NCBI RefSeq assembly: GCF_023016115.1
Contig: NZ_JALKBH010000001.1
Span: 558,001 to 622,000 of the forward strand
From: Alcanivorax sp. S6407
GTDB taxonomy: Bacteria > Pseudomonadota > Gammaproteobacteria > Pseudomonadales > Alcanivoracaceae
Length of the DNA stretch: 64,000 nt
Reading direction: 5' to 3'
The translations under genes and the position numbers were made by a program. The notes beneath the pieces were generated by a model. That model saw only the letters and a list, made by a program, of their open reading frames with translations. It was not told the origin of the DNA and made no database searches. This document shows positions 15,138 to 23,679 of the stretch, one piece after another; position 1 is the stretch's first letter, and each line of letters begins with the position of its first letter.

Positions 15138-16804
15138 TAAAATTTGGTTCTGAAGGCCAGACCAATCAGTGTGATCTTGGCTTCTGTCTTGATATCGAGG
15201 CCAGCATACGGGTTGTAGACCACATTATCGATACCGGTGCAGTTTGCTGCACAACTGGTATTGGCGGGAATCTCATCCTTGCTGTGCAGCATGCCGAAGC
15301 CAAGATCGATATCGGTATCCTTGTCCCATTTGTAGCCCAGACCCAGGCTGTAATAGCGCGCCTCATTGATCGGCACCATAGGGCTGCGACGATCTTCCGG
15401 GATGGCAGAGGCGCGGGGCTCATAACCTGCACGCAACTGGATACGGCCAGTCAGGTCATAGGCTGCACCAAACGCCAGGTTCCAGGTGGACTGGAAATTC
15501 AGCGGGTAGCTGAGCCGCGTAGGTGTGGAACCCGGGGAGAACAAGCGCGCCAGGCTCAACACCGCTGAGCTGCGGTCAAATACGATATTGAACGCATCCC
15601 ATTCCTTGTAGTCCGCCCAGACCGCATCCACATTGAACTGAAGACGCTCGGTGGGCTTGATCTTGATACCGGTCTGGAAGGTGGCGGGCATGGTCAAATC
15701 CATGCTCACCCGCCCTACTTCCTCTTCACCCACGTAGGACGGAATGCCCAGTACCGCCAATGCCAGCGCACCAGTAGCCGAGCCACCAATACCGTTGATG
15801 GTTTCACGCGCTGCGTTGGAATAGGTGATCTTATAGTCACCTTTCATGTGGGTTTTAGCCGCTGAGCGCCAGGTAGCCCCCCAGGCAAAACGCTCATTGG
15901 GTTCCCAGAGAATCCCCAGGTTGTAGGACGGGCTGAAACGTTGCTCCATGGACACATCTAGGGAGGCCATGTTCTTGAACGGTCCCAGCCCTTCTTCCGG
16001 GCGACAGATACCGAACAGGATCAGATCGAGCGCGATGTTGGACTCGCCCTCAAAAGGCGCACAGATGCTTTCATCGATCACCCGGGCAAAGCCGAGCAAC
16101 TCGTTGGGCGCGCGGAAATCCTGCTCCAGGGCGATGGCCTGGTAGCTCATGCCAATGGACGCACCGATAAACAATTCGTCATTCACCCGATAGCCAATGG
16201 ACGGAGACAGGTAGGTGATACGCTCCAGCGCTACCCTCTCACCCATGTAGTTACCGACATCATCTTCGTCACGGTAAAAACCCGCCGCCAGGGGCAAGTA
16301 AGTCGCTGTGGCAAAGGTGAATTTGGAGCCCGCCGGGCGAATGGAAAACGCAGGTAACGGGCCGGCAATCAACGGACCTGGCGGCAGATCCACGGTGTCA
16401 TTCACAAAAGGCAGATAGAGGGAGATGCCCTCTACGGTACTGGTGGCAGTCTTGAAATCCCGGCAGTAATCCACGCCATCGTTCGGGGCGTCATTACAGA
16501 CTACGGGATCGTCGGAAAAGCCGAAAACGTTATAGCCTGGAGGCGCACTGAATTCGGACTCCAGCGCAAAGTCAGCGCCAAGGAACTGCAGGTCCATACG
16601 TCGGCCATCCAGCTTGGCCAGACCCGCCGGGTTAAAGTGGATCGCTGAGATCCCGGGAGGATCTGCTACCACCGCATGCCCCATACTCATGGCCTTCACA
16701 TCGATGGCGATGTTGTTGGCAAGCTGGGCACTGGCAACGCCGGCCATCATACCCAACGCAGCAGCAAGTGACCGCAGCCCGAGCTGTTTATTATTGTTCT
16801 TCAT
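15137..16804 (-). CDS. FadL/OmpP1/TodX-family outer-membrane protein (FilD-like)
   Basis: The 555-aa precursor begins with a signal peptide ending VASAQ. It continues with the NPAGLA segment (HFNPAGLAKLDG) near residue 58 that marks FadL-type hydrophobic-compound channels, and ends in phenylalanine-terminated beta strands (AFRTKF), as in 14-strand barrels. FadL relatives move fatty acids or hydrocarbons across the outer membrane. Two extra loops contain Cys pairs (about residues 98-108 and the C-terminal NTSCAANCTG). It lies in a tight operon, 29 bp after the upstream barrel gene and overlapping the downstream lipoprotein gene. A role in this cluster's surface function, rather than bulk lipid uptake, is inferred from context. 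Confidence 0.85.
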   Translation of the reverse strand: MKNNNKQLGLRSLAAALGMMAGVASAQLANNIAIDVKAMSMGHAVVADPPGISAIHFNPAGLAKLDGRRMDLQFLGADFALESEFSAPPGYNVFGFSDDPVVCNDAPNDGVDYCRDFKTATSTVEGISLYLPFVNDTVDLPPGPLIAGPLPAFSIRPAGSKFTFATATYLPLAAGFYRDEDDVGNYMGERVALERITYLSPSIGYRVNDELFIGASIGMSYQAIALEQDFRAPNELLGFARVIDESICAPFEGESNIALDLILFGICRPEEGLGPFKNMASLDVSMEQRFSPSYNLGILWEPNERFAWGATWRSAAKTHMKGDYKITYSNAARETINGIGGSATGALALAVLGIPSYVGEEEVGRVSMDLTMPATFQTGIKIKPTERLQFNVDAVWADYKEWDAFNIVFDRSSAVLSLARLFSPGSTPTRLSYPLNFQSTWNLAFGAAYDLTGRIQLRAGYEPRASAIPEDRRSPMVPINEARYYSLGLGYKWDKDTDIDLGFGMLHSKDEIPANTSCAANCTGIDNVVYNPYAGLDIKTEAKITLIGLAFRTKF

Positions 16805-16833
16805 GGCTCACCCCATCCAACTGCATTCGCGGC

Positions 16834-17847
16834 TCAGGCACCGGGCTTCAGGCCGGAGAAGTCGATCGGCATGGAAATGCCAAGCAGCACGTCAGGAGAA
16901 TCTTCGGTCAGACCAAAACCGAAGCTGAGGTTAACGATACGGTTGCTCGCAGTACGCAAGCCCAGCGAGGTGTTGACCACGCTGGATGTGGAGTCCTCGG
17001 AAGACGCCACATAATCCTCAAAGAAGAAGTCGGTGGCGAAGTTATAGGACTGCTGGTAGCTGGCACTCAGTGAGACTTCATAAGACAGGGAGTACGCCAG
17101 CCCCATGGAGAAATTCAGGCTGTCACCGGGATGGACTTCTTCAAGAATCTGGCCGCCACGGACCTGGTTCAGGCCAGTCACATCAAACGCCATGGTGTAC
17201 CCCATGGAACCGAACAGCACCACCGGGTCGATCACCTTGCTCACGCTCAGACCGGCGCCCAGAGAGTAATACCCGGAACCACTGGACACTTCTTCACGCA
17301 CGTTCAGCTCATAGGGGCTGTCACCGGTGGGGGTGCTCAGGGTGGTGTAGAGAGTGGTATTCATGGCCCCTGGCTTCACCGGGAACGGCTGAAAACGCAA
17401 ACCAAAGGACACATCCCCCAGCGCTGCCTGGGAGACATCTTTCTCGGTATCGTACTTGTAGGAGACCGGCAAACGGGTGTTGAAGGTCAGGTTGTTCCAG
17501 ATACCGTAGTCCAGAGAGAGCGAAGAGGAAAAGGAATGCTGGGCATCCTGCTCGATGCGGAAACGGCTGATATTACCAGTGTCTTCATCGATGGCGATGT
17601 CGATACGATCATCACGATAGTAGCTGTAGTTGCCTGAGAAATTCAGTGACATCTGGCCGCTGGGAAGCAAGGAGTACTGCTTCTCCGCCGCCTGGAAAAC
17701 CTCTTCCAGGTTCTTTTCCTGAGTGACGTCATCCTCTTGGGTCTGCAGCGCCTCACGGGCTTCATCCACATTGTCTGCCGCCCAGGCAACATGCTGCGCC
17801 AGCAAGAGTGCAGCCGCAACGGCCACCTTCCCAGACATCATCTTCAT
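16834..17847 (-). CDS. Outer-membrane beta-barrel transporter-like protein (FilC-like)
   Basis: The 337-aa protein has a signal peptide ending HVAWA and a coiled stretch of Gln/Glu-rich residues (about 28-55). From about residue 60 it shows regularly alternating beta strands typical of a small barrel (LSLDYGIWNNLTFNTRLPVSY, split by short turns). It resembles the 'transporter/phenol-degradation MetA-like' barrel group. It lies 48 bp downstream of the C39 peptidase gene. The family link is moderate and the substrate is unknown. Confidence 0.72.
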   Translation of the reverse strand: MKMMSGKVAVAAALLLAQHVAWAADNVDEAREALQTQEDDVTQEKNLEEVFQAAEKQYSLLPSGQMSLNFSGNYSYYRDDRIDIAIDEDTGNISRFRIEQDAQHSFSSSLSLDYGIWNNLTFNTRLPVSYKYDTEKDVSQAALGDVSFGLRFQPFPVKPGAMNTTLYTTLSTPTGDSPYELNVREEVSSGSGYYSLGAGLSVSKVIDPVVLFGSMGYTMAFDVTGLNQVRGGQILEEVHPGDSLNFSMGLAYSLSYEVSLSASYQQSYNFATDFFFEDYVASSEDSTSSVVNTSLGLRTASNRIVNLSFGFGLTEDSPDVLLGISMPIDFSGLKPGA

Positions 17848-17895
17848 GCAAGCCTTCCTTTATTCTGTTTGTTATTTGCCACTGCAGGCTATTTA

Positions 17896-18708
17896 TTATT
17901 TACGGTAGTAAGTCCGGGTCGGCACATTGATGACACGCTCGGTGCCATCTTCGTCCGTCACCAGAACACGACTCAGCGTACTGGCCTTGTCCGCCCAGTT
18001 TTCAATTGGTGCGGTAAACACCGGAAACACCTCAAACGCCCAGCGATTGATGGTTCGCTCATCCAGCAAACGCAGGTCGTAATCGGTCAGCTCAAGCCCG
18101 TCTTGCGGCTCAAAACCATTCGGAAACACGATAAACAGGACATTCTGGTCCCAGATTTCCAGGAACTTGGATTCGGTAAAGCTGATATTCCCCAATGCCG
18201 GATCCGCCACATAAAGGTGGCCATCCTGGTATTTTTTCAACACCACAAAGTGCTTGAAGCCCCCATAGGCAATCGGCACGATTGCCGGGTGATCCAGCTC
18301 ACGGATGTCTTTCATCTCCGCCCGGAACCCCCCACTGGGGTGCCCCAGTGCCGTGGCCAGGCGCTTCATGTCCAACAGGGAAAAGCCCCGCCGCTCCACA
18401 ATCTTCTCTGTTTCCCCGAAACGCAGCAGCCCTTCCATGATCTGCCGCTCCTGAAACTGACGCCCCAGATACTGGTTGAGCACCGTGGTCAGCGCCGCCG
18501 ACCCACAGGAATAGTCATACGCCTGCCGCACCACATTCTTGTAGCGAAACTCAGAAACCGGCTTTTCGACCACGATACCGCGGTCTCTCAGGGGTGCAGG
18601 GCTGGTCGGGTGCTCATAGTAGATCTCCCCTTTCTCGGGAGGCTCGATCACCACAGACTCATTGGCAGCAAAGTAGATAAGCGCCACGCCCAGCATGGAA
18701 GTCAGCAT
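17896..18708 (-). CDS. C39-family cysteine peptidase, probably periplasmic (FilB-like)
   Basis: The peptidase C39 fold is evident: catalytic Cys68 in YSCGSAAL, His153 in KHFVVLK and Asp169 in VADPALG. There is no ABC-transporter part. Instead a short hydrophobic N-terminus (residues 5-15) suggests export or membrane anchoring, so the enzyme would act in the periplasm. C39 domains normally cut after double-glycine leaders. The FilA-like exported proteins in this window carry segments in that register (see findings), so they are candidate substrates. The gene opens the FilB-F block, 174 bp after the sulfotransferase gene. Confidence 0.85.
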   Translation of the reverse strand: MLTSMLGVALIYFAANESVVIEPPEKGEIYYEHPTSPAPLRDRGIVVEKPVSEFRYKNVVRQAYDYSCGSAALTTVLNQYLGRQFQERQIMEGLLRFGETEKIVERRGFSLLDMKRLATALGHPSGGFRAEMKDIRELDHPAIVPIAYGGFKHFVVLKKYQDGHLYVADPALGNISFTESKFLEIWDQNVLFIVFPNGFEPQDGLELTDYDLRLLDERTINRWAFEVFPVFTAPIENWADKASTLSRVLVTDEDGTERVINVPTRTYYRK

Positions 18709-18882
18709 GTAATGGCATCCAGCGTTATTGTTATTGTGTGTTTCTTCTATGAGGACACATGTTAACTAGGTCACAAGGGGGAGGCAACAACCTATTCTGA
18801 CGGCCAGGCCCGGCATTTCAGCCAAGCCCCGCTCTTTACTCGTCACCCTATTATACATTCGCGAACCTGAGAACCGGGCCAC

Positions 18883-20793
18883 TCAGGGCCGGTAATTCAG
18901 ATCCACTCCCGCCCGCTCCAGTTCATGCTTCAAGGGAAGCAGCAAATCGCCATATTTTTCCCAGCGCCCCACCGCAGAGGTAAACAACCCTTGCCGAATC
19001 TGATTCATGCTGGCAGTTACAACCTCCTTATTGCGCTTGTCAAAGGAAAGACAGGCATCATCCCAGGGCAACCCAACATATTTGAGCAAACCCTCAACCG
19101 TGCCGCGCATATCTCCCACCAGCGCCTCATAACTCAGCTCAAACAAGCCCTGTGGCAGCACCTCTTGCCAATGCCTGACCAGGCTCTGAAAGGTAGAGAA
19201 CTGATTGGCAATCCCTAAATAGCTGAAACTGAAGTTCTGGGTCGCAAAGTTCTGCTTGAAACACCCCCAGGCCACGTCCAGGGGGTGACGCCGGATATAG
19301 ACAAAACGAGCATTGGGGAACATGACACTAAGCAGGCCCGCGTCACGGGGATTATTCATGCCTTTCTCGACAATGAACGGGGTGTCACTTTCAGCCACCT
19401 CGGCGATGAGCTCACGAAAGCTGCCTGCCAGACGGGCAATCTCGTCATTATGCAGTGTCTCGTTCATGTACTGATTGCGATTCTCGATCTCCAGCGCCTC
19501 CATCCGCTCAGTGATGGCGCACTCCATGACGGTGGACTCCCCCGCGGTCTCAACCTGGGGGTGTGCCCCCAGCACTTGCTCCAGAAGGGTGGTCCCAGAG
19601 CGCGGCATGCCAAGAATGAACACTGGCCGGAAAGACGAATCACCAATGCCTTGCCGTGATTCAATCCAGTCACGAGTATAGACAGAGATGCAGCGCTCGG
19701 TACCCACCTTCACCGCTTCCGGGTTATAGGGATTAAACGCTTCCCCCAGCGCGTTGGCCTGCTCGTAGGCTGCCACCTCAGCCGCCTTGTCGCCTCGTTT
19801 TTCCAGAACCATGCCAACCGCAAACAAGAAAAGGCTTTTGACGGCTGCATCCGATGCCTTTTCTGCCAATGCCTGCATTGCAGCAAGTGTCTCATCGTCA
19901 AACTGATCGGGCATGGAATCCGCCAGCTGATACCAGGGCCCCGGAAGTGACGGCTCACCCTCCACAAGAGACATAAGCGCCGCCCTTGCCTCATCTTTCT
20001 TGCCCTGCTGCAGGAGGTTTTTACACCGTAAAAGCTCCAGCTGCTTTTGCTCCATCACGGGCAATGCCTGGATTGAACCCGCCTCCCTCAATCTCTCCAG
20101 ACTCTCGGCGAGCCCTTCTGAATCGCCCACACTCGCACAGGAATGAACAAGCCGAAAATGAATTGTGGTAAAGTTTTCCTTGTTGATCTCTATGCTTTTC
20201 AGCACATTGATTGCCAGGCGATCCTGCCCCAGCTTGGCAAGCACCTCAGAGTAGGCCAACTTCATGGCAAGGTTATCGGGCATCCTTGCTGTAAGCCGCT
20301 TCACTACTGCTCTGGCCTTTCCATAATGCAATGAGGCAATCAACTCCCTGGAAAGCAGTGCAGCGTAATAATCATTCTCTTTATCGAGCATTAACAGCTT
20401 TCTGAATGTACTTGCCGCCGTCTCATGATCCCCTGTTTGGGCAAGAATCTCGCCAAGCCCCAGCCAAGCCTCCTGGTTCTCTGCATCACTCCCCAGAACA
20501 CGCTGAAACTGATCCGCCGCCTGCTGCAATTTACCAACAGCCATCAGAACCCTGGCATAGCCGCAACGCTGCTTGTGATCCAGCTGTCCAGACTGCGACA
20601 ACGGTGCGTACAGGGATTCAGCCTTGTCAGCCTGATTCGCTCGCAACAGCAGCTGTCCCAACCCATGAACCGCGCAGGAATTGCCGGCCTCCTTCCGCAG
20701 CACCTTCTGGTAACTGTCCGCAGCAGCCTGCCAGTTTTTCTTTTTTTCTTCCTGTCTGGCCCTTGCCAGCCACTTGGTCGTTAGCGCACCCAC
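18883..20793 (-). CDS. TPR-repeat sulfotransferase (636 aa)
   Basis: Residues about 1-350 consist of tetratricopeptide repeats (for example WLARARQEEKKKNWQAAAD and the ENQEAWLGLGEILAQ block). The C-terminal half is a sulfotransferase domain. It has the 5'-phosphosulfate loop FILGMPRSGTTLLEQ and the 3'-phosphate motif YIRRHPLDVAWGCF, which bind PAPS. The GTG start at 20793 has GAGGG 6 nt upstream. Such TPR-sulfotransferases sulfate proteins or glycans in bacteria. Its place between the FilA-like gene and the C39 peptidase gene suggests a link to that cluster, but the substrate is unknown. Confidence 0.88.
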   Translation of the reverse strand: MGALTTKWLARARQEEKKKNWQAAADSYQKVLRKEAGNSCAVHGLGQLLLRANQADKAESLYAPLSQSGQLDHKQRCGYARVLMAVGKLQQAADQFQRVLGSDAENQEAWLGLGEILAQTGDHETAASTFRKLLMLDKENDYYAALLSRELIASLHYGKARAVVKRLTARMPDNLAMKLAYSEVLAKLGQDRLAINVLKSIEINKENFTTIHFRLVHSCASVGDSEGLAESLERLREAGSIQALPVMEQKQLELLRCKNLLQQGKKDEARAALMSLVEGEPSLPGPWYQLADSMPDQFDDETLAAMQALAEKASDAAVKSLFLFAVGMVLEKRGDKAAEVAAYEQANALGEAFNPYNPEAVKVGTERCISVYTRDWIESRQGIGDSSFRPVFILGMPRSGTTLLEQVLGAHPQVETAGESTVMECAITERMEALEIENRNQYMNETLHNDEIARLAGSFRELIAEVAESDTPFIVEKGMNNPRDAGLLSVMFPNARFVYIRRHPLDVAWGCFKQNFATQNFSFSYLGIANQFSTFQSLVRHWQEVLPQGLFELSYEALVGDMRGTVEGLLKYVGLPWDDACLSFDKRNKEVVTASMNQIRQGLFTSAVGRWEKYGDLLLPLKHELERAGVDLNYRP

Positions 20794-20822
20794 CGGTTTC
20801 CCTCTAAAATTTCAACAAAAAC

Positions 20823-20850
20823 AAAAAACCCGGCCGAAGCCGGGTTTTTT
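20823..20850. terminator. Bidirectional intrinsic terminator
   Basis: A perfect stem, AAAAAACCCGGC facing GCCGGGTTTTTT around a CGAA tetraloop, follows the FilA-like stop codon by 16 bp. It probably separates that transcript from the sulfotransferase gene, at least in part. Confidence 0.85.
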
Positions 20851-20866
20851 GAAAATAGCAAAAAAA

Positions 20867-21856
20867 TCAGTGACCAACAATGCGCACTGTGGTGCCACCA
20901 AGCTGCAGATTAGTCAGCTCAATATCACCCAAAGCAGACTGAGTGGCGTCACCCAGAACAACATCACTCATGCGAATATCAGCACCACCATTACCCAGCT
21001 CATCAACACGAATCACAAGACCATTATCTGCGACGTTAATCCCCGCATCCACCAACAGACCAGTGGCATCGCCAGTATTGATGACACTGAGTTCTCCCAC
21101 ACTAATGCTACCGCCATTGACGGAACCACCCGCATCGTTAATGGAGAAATTGCTCAGGCTGATACCGTTAGAAATAGTAGTGTTCAAGGCAATCATGTCA
21201 CCCTGTGGCTCGTTGGCCAACTGGATGTTCATGGTAGTTGCGCCCAAGGTCATGGAGCCGAGATTGAGAACGCCATTTACACGGGCGGTATCATCCGTGC
21301 CCCAGCTATCGGTGGCAGCACCCTCACGGTTACTGTTGGCCACATCCAGTGAACCCAAGTTCACCACAGTACCAGTCGGGATGGCAACGTTCACATTCAG
21401 CGTTGGTTCAGTGCCAGAAGTAGCGCTATCACCCGCATCAATTTTCAGGACGATTTCACCCGGAGTAGTAATACCAAAACCGCTCATCACCAAAGCACCA
21501 GCGTTGTTATAGTTGGTGTTGGTAATAGGGTTCACATTGGTATTGGTGTTAACGTTGGTAGTAACACTGGTTGCAGTACCCGGTAGAGTAGTACCCCCAA
21601 TAACTGTACCGCCACCTGTAGTTGTATAGTTGTAGGTATTTGTAGTGGTAGTGGTAGTGGTAGTGTCCGCAAATCCAGCAATACCATCAGTATCATGGAT
21701 AATCAGATTAGCCACGATGTTTGCATCCAGTGCGATGGTGATACCGTCCTGACCGGTTACGCCGGACAGAGCTTCATCCTGCATCGGCTCGAGAGCCAGA
21801 GCGCTCATGGGAGCAGCAGCGACTGCGGCGGCGAGTGCGAGTTTCTTGAAACCCAT
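20867..21856 (-). CDS. FilA/DUF6160-like exported protein (329 aa)
   Basis: The ATG at 21856 has a strong GAGGAG site. It begins a 21-residue signal peptide, MGFKKLALAAAVAAAPMSALA. The mature start LEPMQDEALSGVTGQDGITI matches the family motif of the 889-aa protein at the left edge. A Thr/Asn-rich low-complexity region (about residues 60-110) is encoded partly by a hexanucleotide tract. The remainder is a run of beta strands with GS/DN turns (VVNLGSLDVAN-type units), consistent with a surface beta-structure. It is probably secreted or surface-displayed by the downstream barrel genes. The function is unknown. Confidence 0.8.
   Translation of the reverse strand: MGFKKLALAAAVAAAPMSALALEPMQDEALSGVTGQDGITIALDANIVANLIIHDTDGIAGFADTTTTTTTTNTYNYTTTGGGTVIGGTTLPGTATSVTTNVNTNTNVNPITNTNYNNAGALVMSGFGITTPGEIVLKIDAGDSATSGTEPTLNVNVAIPTGTVVNLGSLDVANSNREGAATDSWGTDDTARVNGVLNLGSMTLGATTMNIQLANEPQGDMIALNTTISNGISLSNFSINDAGGSVNGGSISVGELSVINTGDATGLLVDAGINVADNGLVIRVDELGNGGADIRMSDVVLGDATQSALGDIELTNLQLGGTTVRIVGH
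21641..21666. repeat. TAGTGG hexanucleotide tract in coding sequence
   Basis: About four tandem TAGTGG units encode a run of threonines in the FilA-like protein. Unit changes keep the frame and would alter linker length only. Confidence 0.7.
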
Positions 21857-22168
21857 TGTTATTCTCCTCGTGTGCACAACGTGTAATTTTTTCTAATCCT
21901 TATTGGGTGCGCCCTAGTCTTCGCAGAGCACACTTGTACGTTAACACAACAGTTACAAAAGCCAATGCTGCAGTTACAAAAAGAATGCATAGAGAAACAG
22001 TTTCCAACCCATTGATTTTGTTGATCCTGAGAGTGCAGCGAAACAAATACACCCATTAGTATCATTGCAATCAACCCTGAATCATGTTCTGAATGTTACC
22101 TGCCGTAACACGGTTGGGAAGATTTACTGTAACGGTTACACTGGCGCCCCAAACATAGACGCCAAAAC
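21857..22168. promoter_or_regulatory. Divergent regulatory region between FilA-like gene and pabB
   Basis: This 312-bp gap holds two direct copies of CAGTTACAAAA at 21950-21960 and 21971-21981 (21 bp apart, two helical turns). It also holds a perfect palindrome TGTAACGGTTACA at 22128-22140 and an inverted repeat GTTAC-CTGCC-GTAAC at about 22094-22108. The shared TGTAAC half-site suggests one regulator controlling one or both genes. Confidence 0.5.
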
Positions 22169-23281
22169 ATGACTCCAAGCTGCCTTTTTTCCCTACACGG
22201 GCATATTGTTTCGCTGCAAAAGCCGATGGAGACGCTTTGCATCAAGCGTCCTGAGGATATCCCTGCCCTGCTTGAAGATATCAAACACCGTCTCGCCAGC
22301 GATTGCAGCTTTGTCACAGGGCTTGTGCCTTATGAGATGAACAGGCTCCTGCCGCATAAAGCGTCCACCATGGTCGTTCACCTCTATGACCATGCCCCCA
22401 TTCCTTATCAGGGTGGCCAGAATCTGGCGCCGTTCCAGCTTGATTCGCCCTTTGCCCCGGATATCCGCAAGGCGGACTACCTTTCCAGCCTTGGCCGTAT
22501 CAAGCAGTACCTGGCTGATGGTGATTGTTACCAGGTAAATCTGGCACAACGTTTTTCTGCTTCTTACAGCGGGGACCCGCTGACGGCCTGGCTGGGATTA
22601 CAGGCCGATCATCCCGCCCCGCATAGCTGTTACTTTGATGCCGGTGACAGCCAGGTTTTCGGCGTATCTCCTGAGCGGTTTCTGTCTATTAAAGGGCGGC
22701 AGGTTATTACGGAGCCAATCAAGGGCTCACGCCCGCGAGGAAAGTCCCGTGAAGAGGACAACCAAATAGGGGAAGAACTGCAGAACAACCCCAAGGATCG
22801 TGCCGAGAACCTGATGATCGTGGATCTGCTGCGTAATGATCTGGGGGCCGTGTGCAAACCTGGTTCCGTCAAGGCAGATCCACTGTTCGAACTACGCCGC
22901 TTCAGTAATGTGCAGCACTTGGTGAGTACGGTTGAGGGTGAACTGCGTGATGATATCTCCCCACTGGAAGCCCTGCTCCAGGCCTTTCCGGGTGGCTCGA
23001 TTACCGGCGCCCCCAAGAAACGTGCCATGGAAATCATCGCAGAACTGGAGCCGGCACCCCGTGGCGCCTACTGCGGGAGCTTCTTCTGGGTGGACAACCA
23101 GGGCAACCTGGACAGCAACATCCTGATCCGTACCCTGCAAACGGATGGTGACAAACTCTATTGCCACGGTGGCGGCGGGATCGTGTTCGATTCGGATCCG
23201 GAATCGGAATATGAAGAGAGCCGCTTCAAGGTAGAGAAGCTGATGGGGGCGTTGGAAAGCCGGTTTCTGGCCAAAGACTAA
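22169..23281 (+). CDS. pabB: Aminodeoxychorismate synthase component I PabB
   Basis: PabB makes 4-amino-4-deoxychorismate from chorismate for folate synthesis, with the glutaminase PabA encoded elsewhere. The 370-aa protein has the chorismate-binding core ITEPIKGSRPRG, LMIVDLLRNDLG, FPGGSITGAPKKRAMEII and AYCGSFFW. It is about 80 residues shorter than E. coli PabB at the N-terminus. The ribosome site before the ATG is weak, so the exact start is uncertain. The next gene in this direction is the RAYT after a REP-rich gap. Confidence 0.88.
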   Translation: MTPSCLFSLHGHIVSLQKPMETLCIKRPEDIPALLEDIKHRLASDCSFVTGLVPYEMNRLLPHKASTMVVHLYDHAPIPYQGGQNLAPFQLDSPFAPDIRKADYLSSLGRIKQYLADGDCYQVNLAQRFSASYSGDPLTAWLGLQADHPAPHSCYFDAGDSQVFGVSPERFLSIKGRQVITEPIKGSRPRGKSREEDNQIGEELQNNPKDRAENLMIVDLLRNDLGAVCKPGSVKADPLFELRRFSNVQHLVSTVEGELRDDISPLEALLQAFPGGSITGAPKKRAMEIIAELEPAPRGAYCGSFFWVDNQGNLDSNILIRTLQTDGDKLYCHGGGGIVFDSDPESEYEESRFKVEKLMGALESRFLAKD

Positions 23282-23679
23282 CAAACACATTCTTCGGGCT
23301 ACCTTCACCGGACTATCTTCCGTCGGGGCCATCTGGCCGGTCCGGAAAACCTTCGTTTGCAAGCAAACTCCCACAAAGCTCTCCAACCCATCTACCCCTC
23401 CTTTGTGGGAGCTCTCTGTGCTCGTCAGGGTATGCTTACAAATGAAGGGCTTCTGCATCACCACGGGCTAAAGGCTTCCCTTGTAAGCAAGGTCCCACAA
23501 CTGCACCTCAACCAAAGGGATCACCCCCTGTGGGAGTTTGCTTGCAAACGAAGTTTTGGGCCTCAAGGTTGGTATAGACCGACCTTGAGACAAACGCCTA
23601 CAGGATATGCACATATGGCTTACAGCTTTTAAAGAGCTGACCTCAAGATCGATCCCATTTTCTGCGCCATGCTTGGGCA
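23282..23679. repeat. REP-rich gap upstream of the transposase gene
   Basis: Clear REP cores are at 23353-23375 (CGTTTGCAAGCAAACTCCCAC) and, inverted, at 23529-23553 (TGTGGGAGTTTGCTTGCAAACG). Degenerate pieces lie near 23399 and 23475. The outer pair faces each other and brackets about 150 bp. No gene was seen here. Confidence 0.75.
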
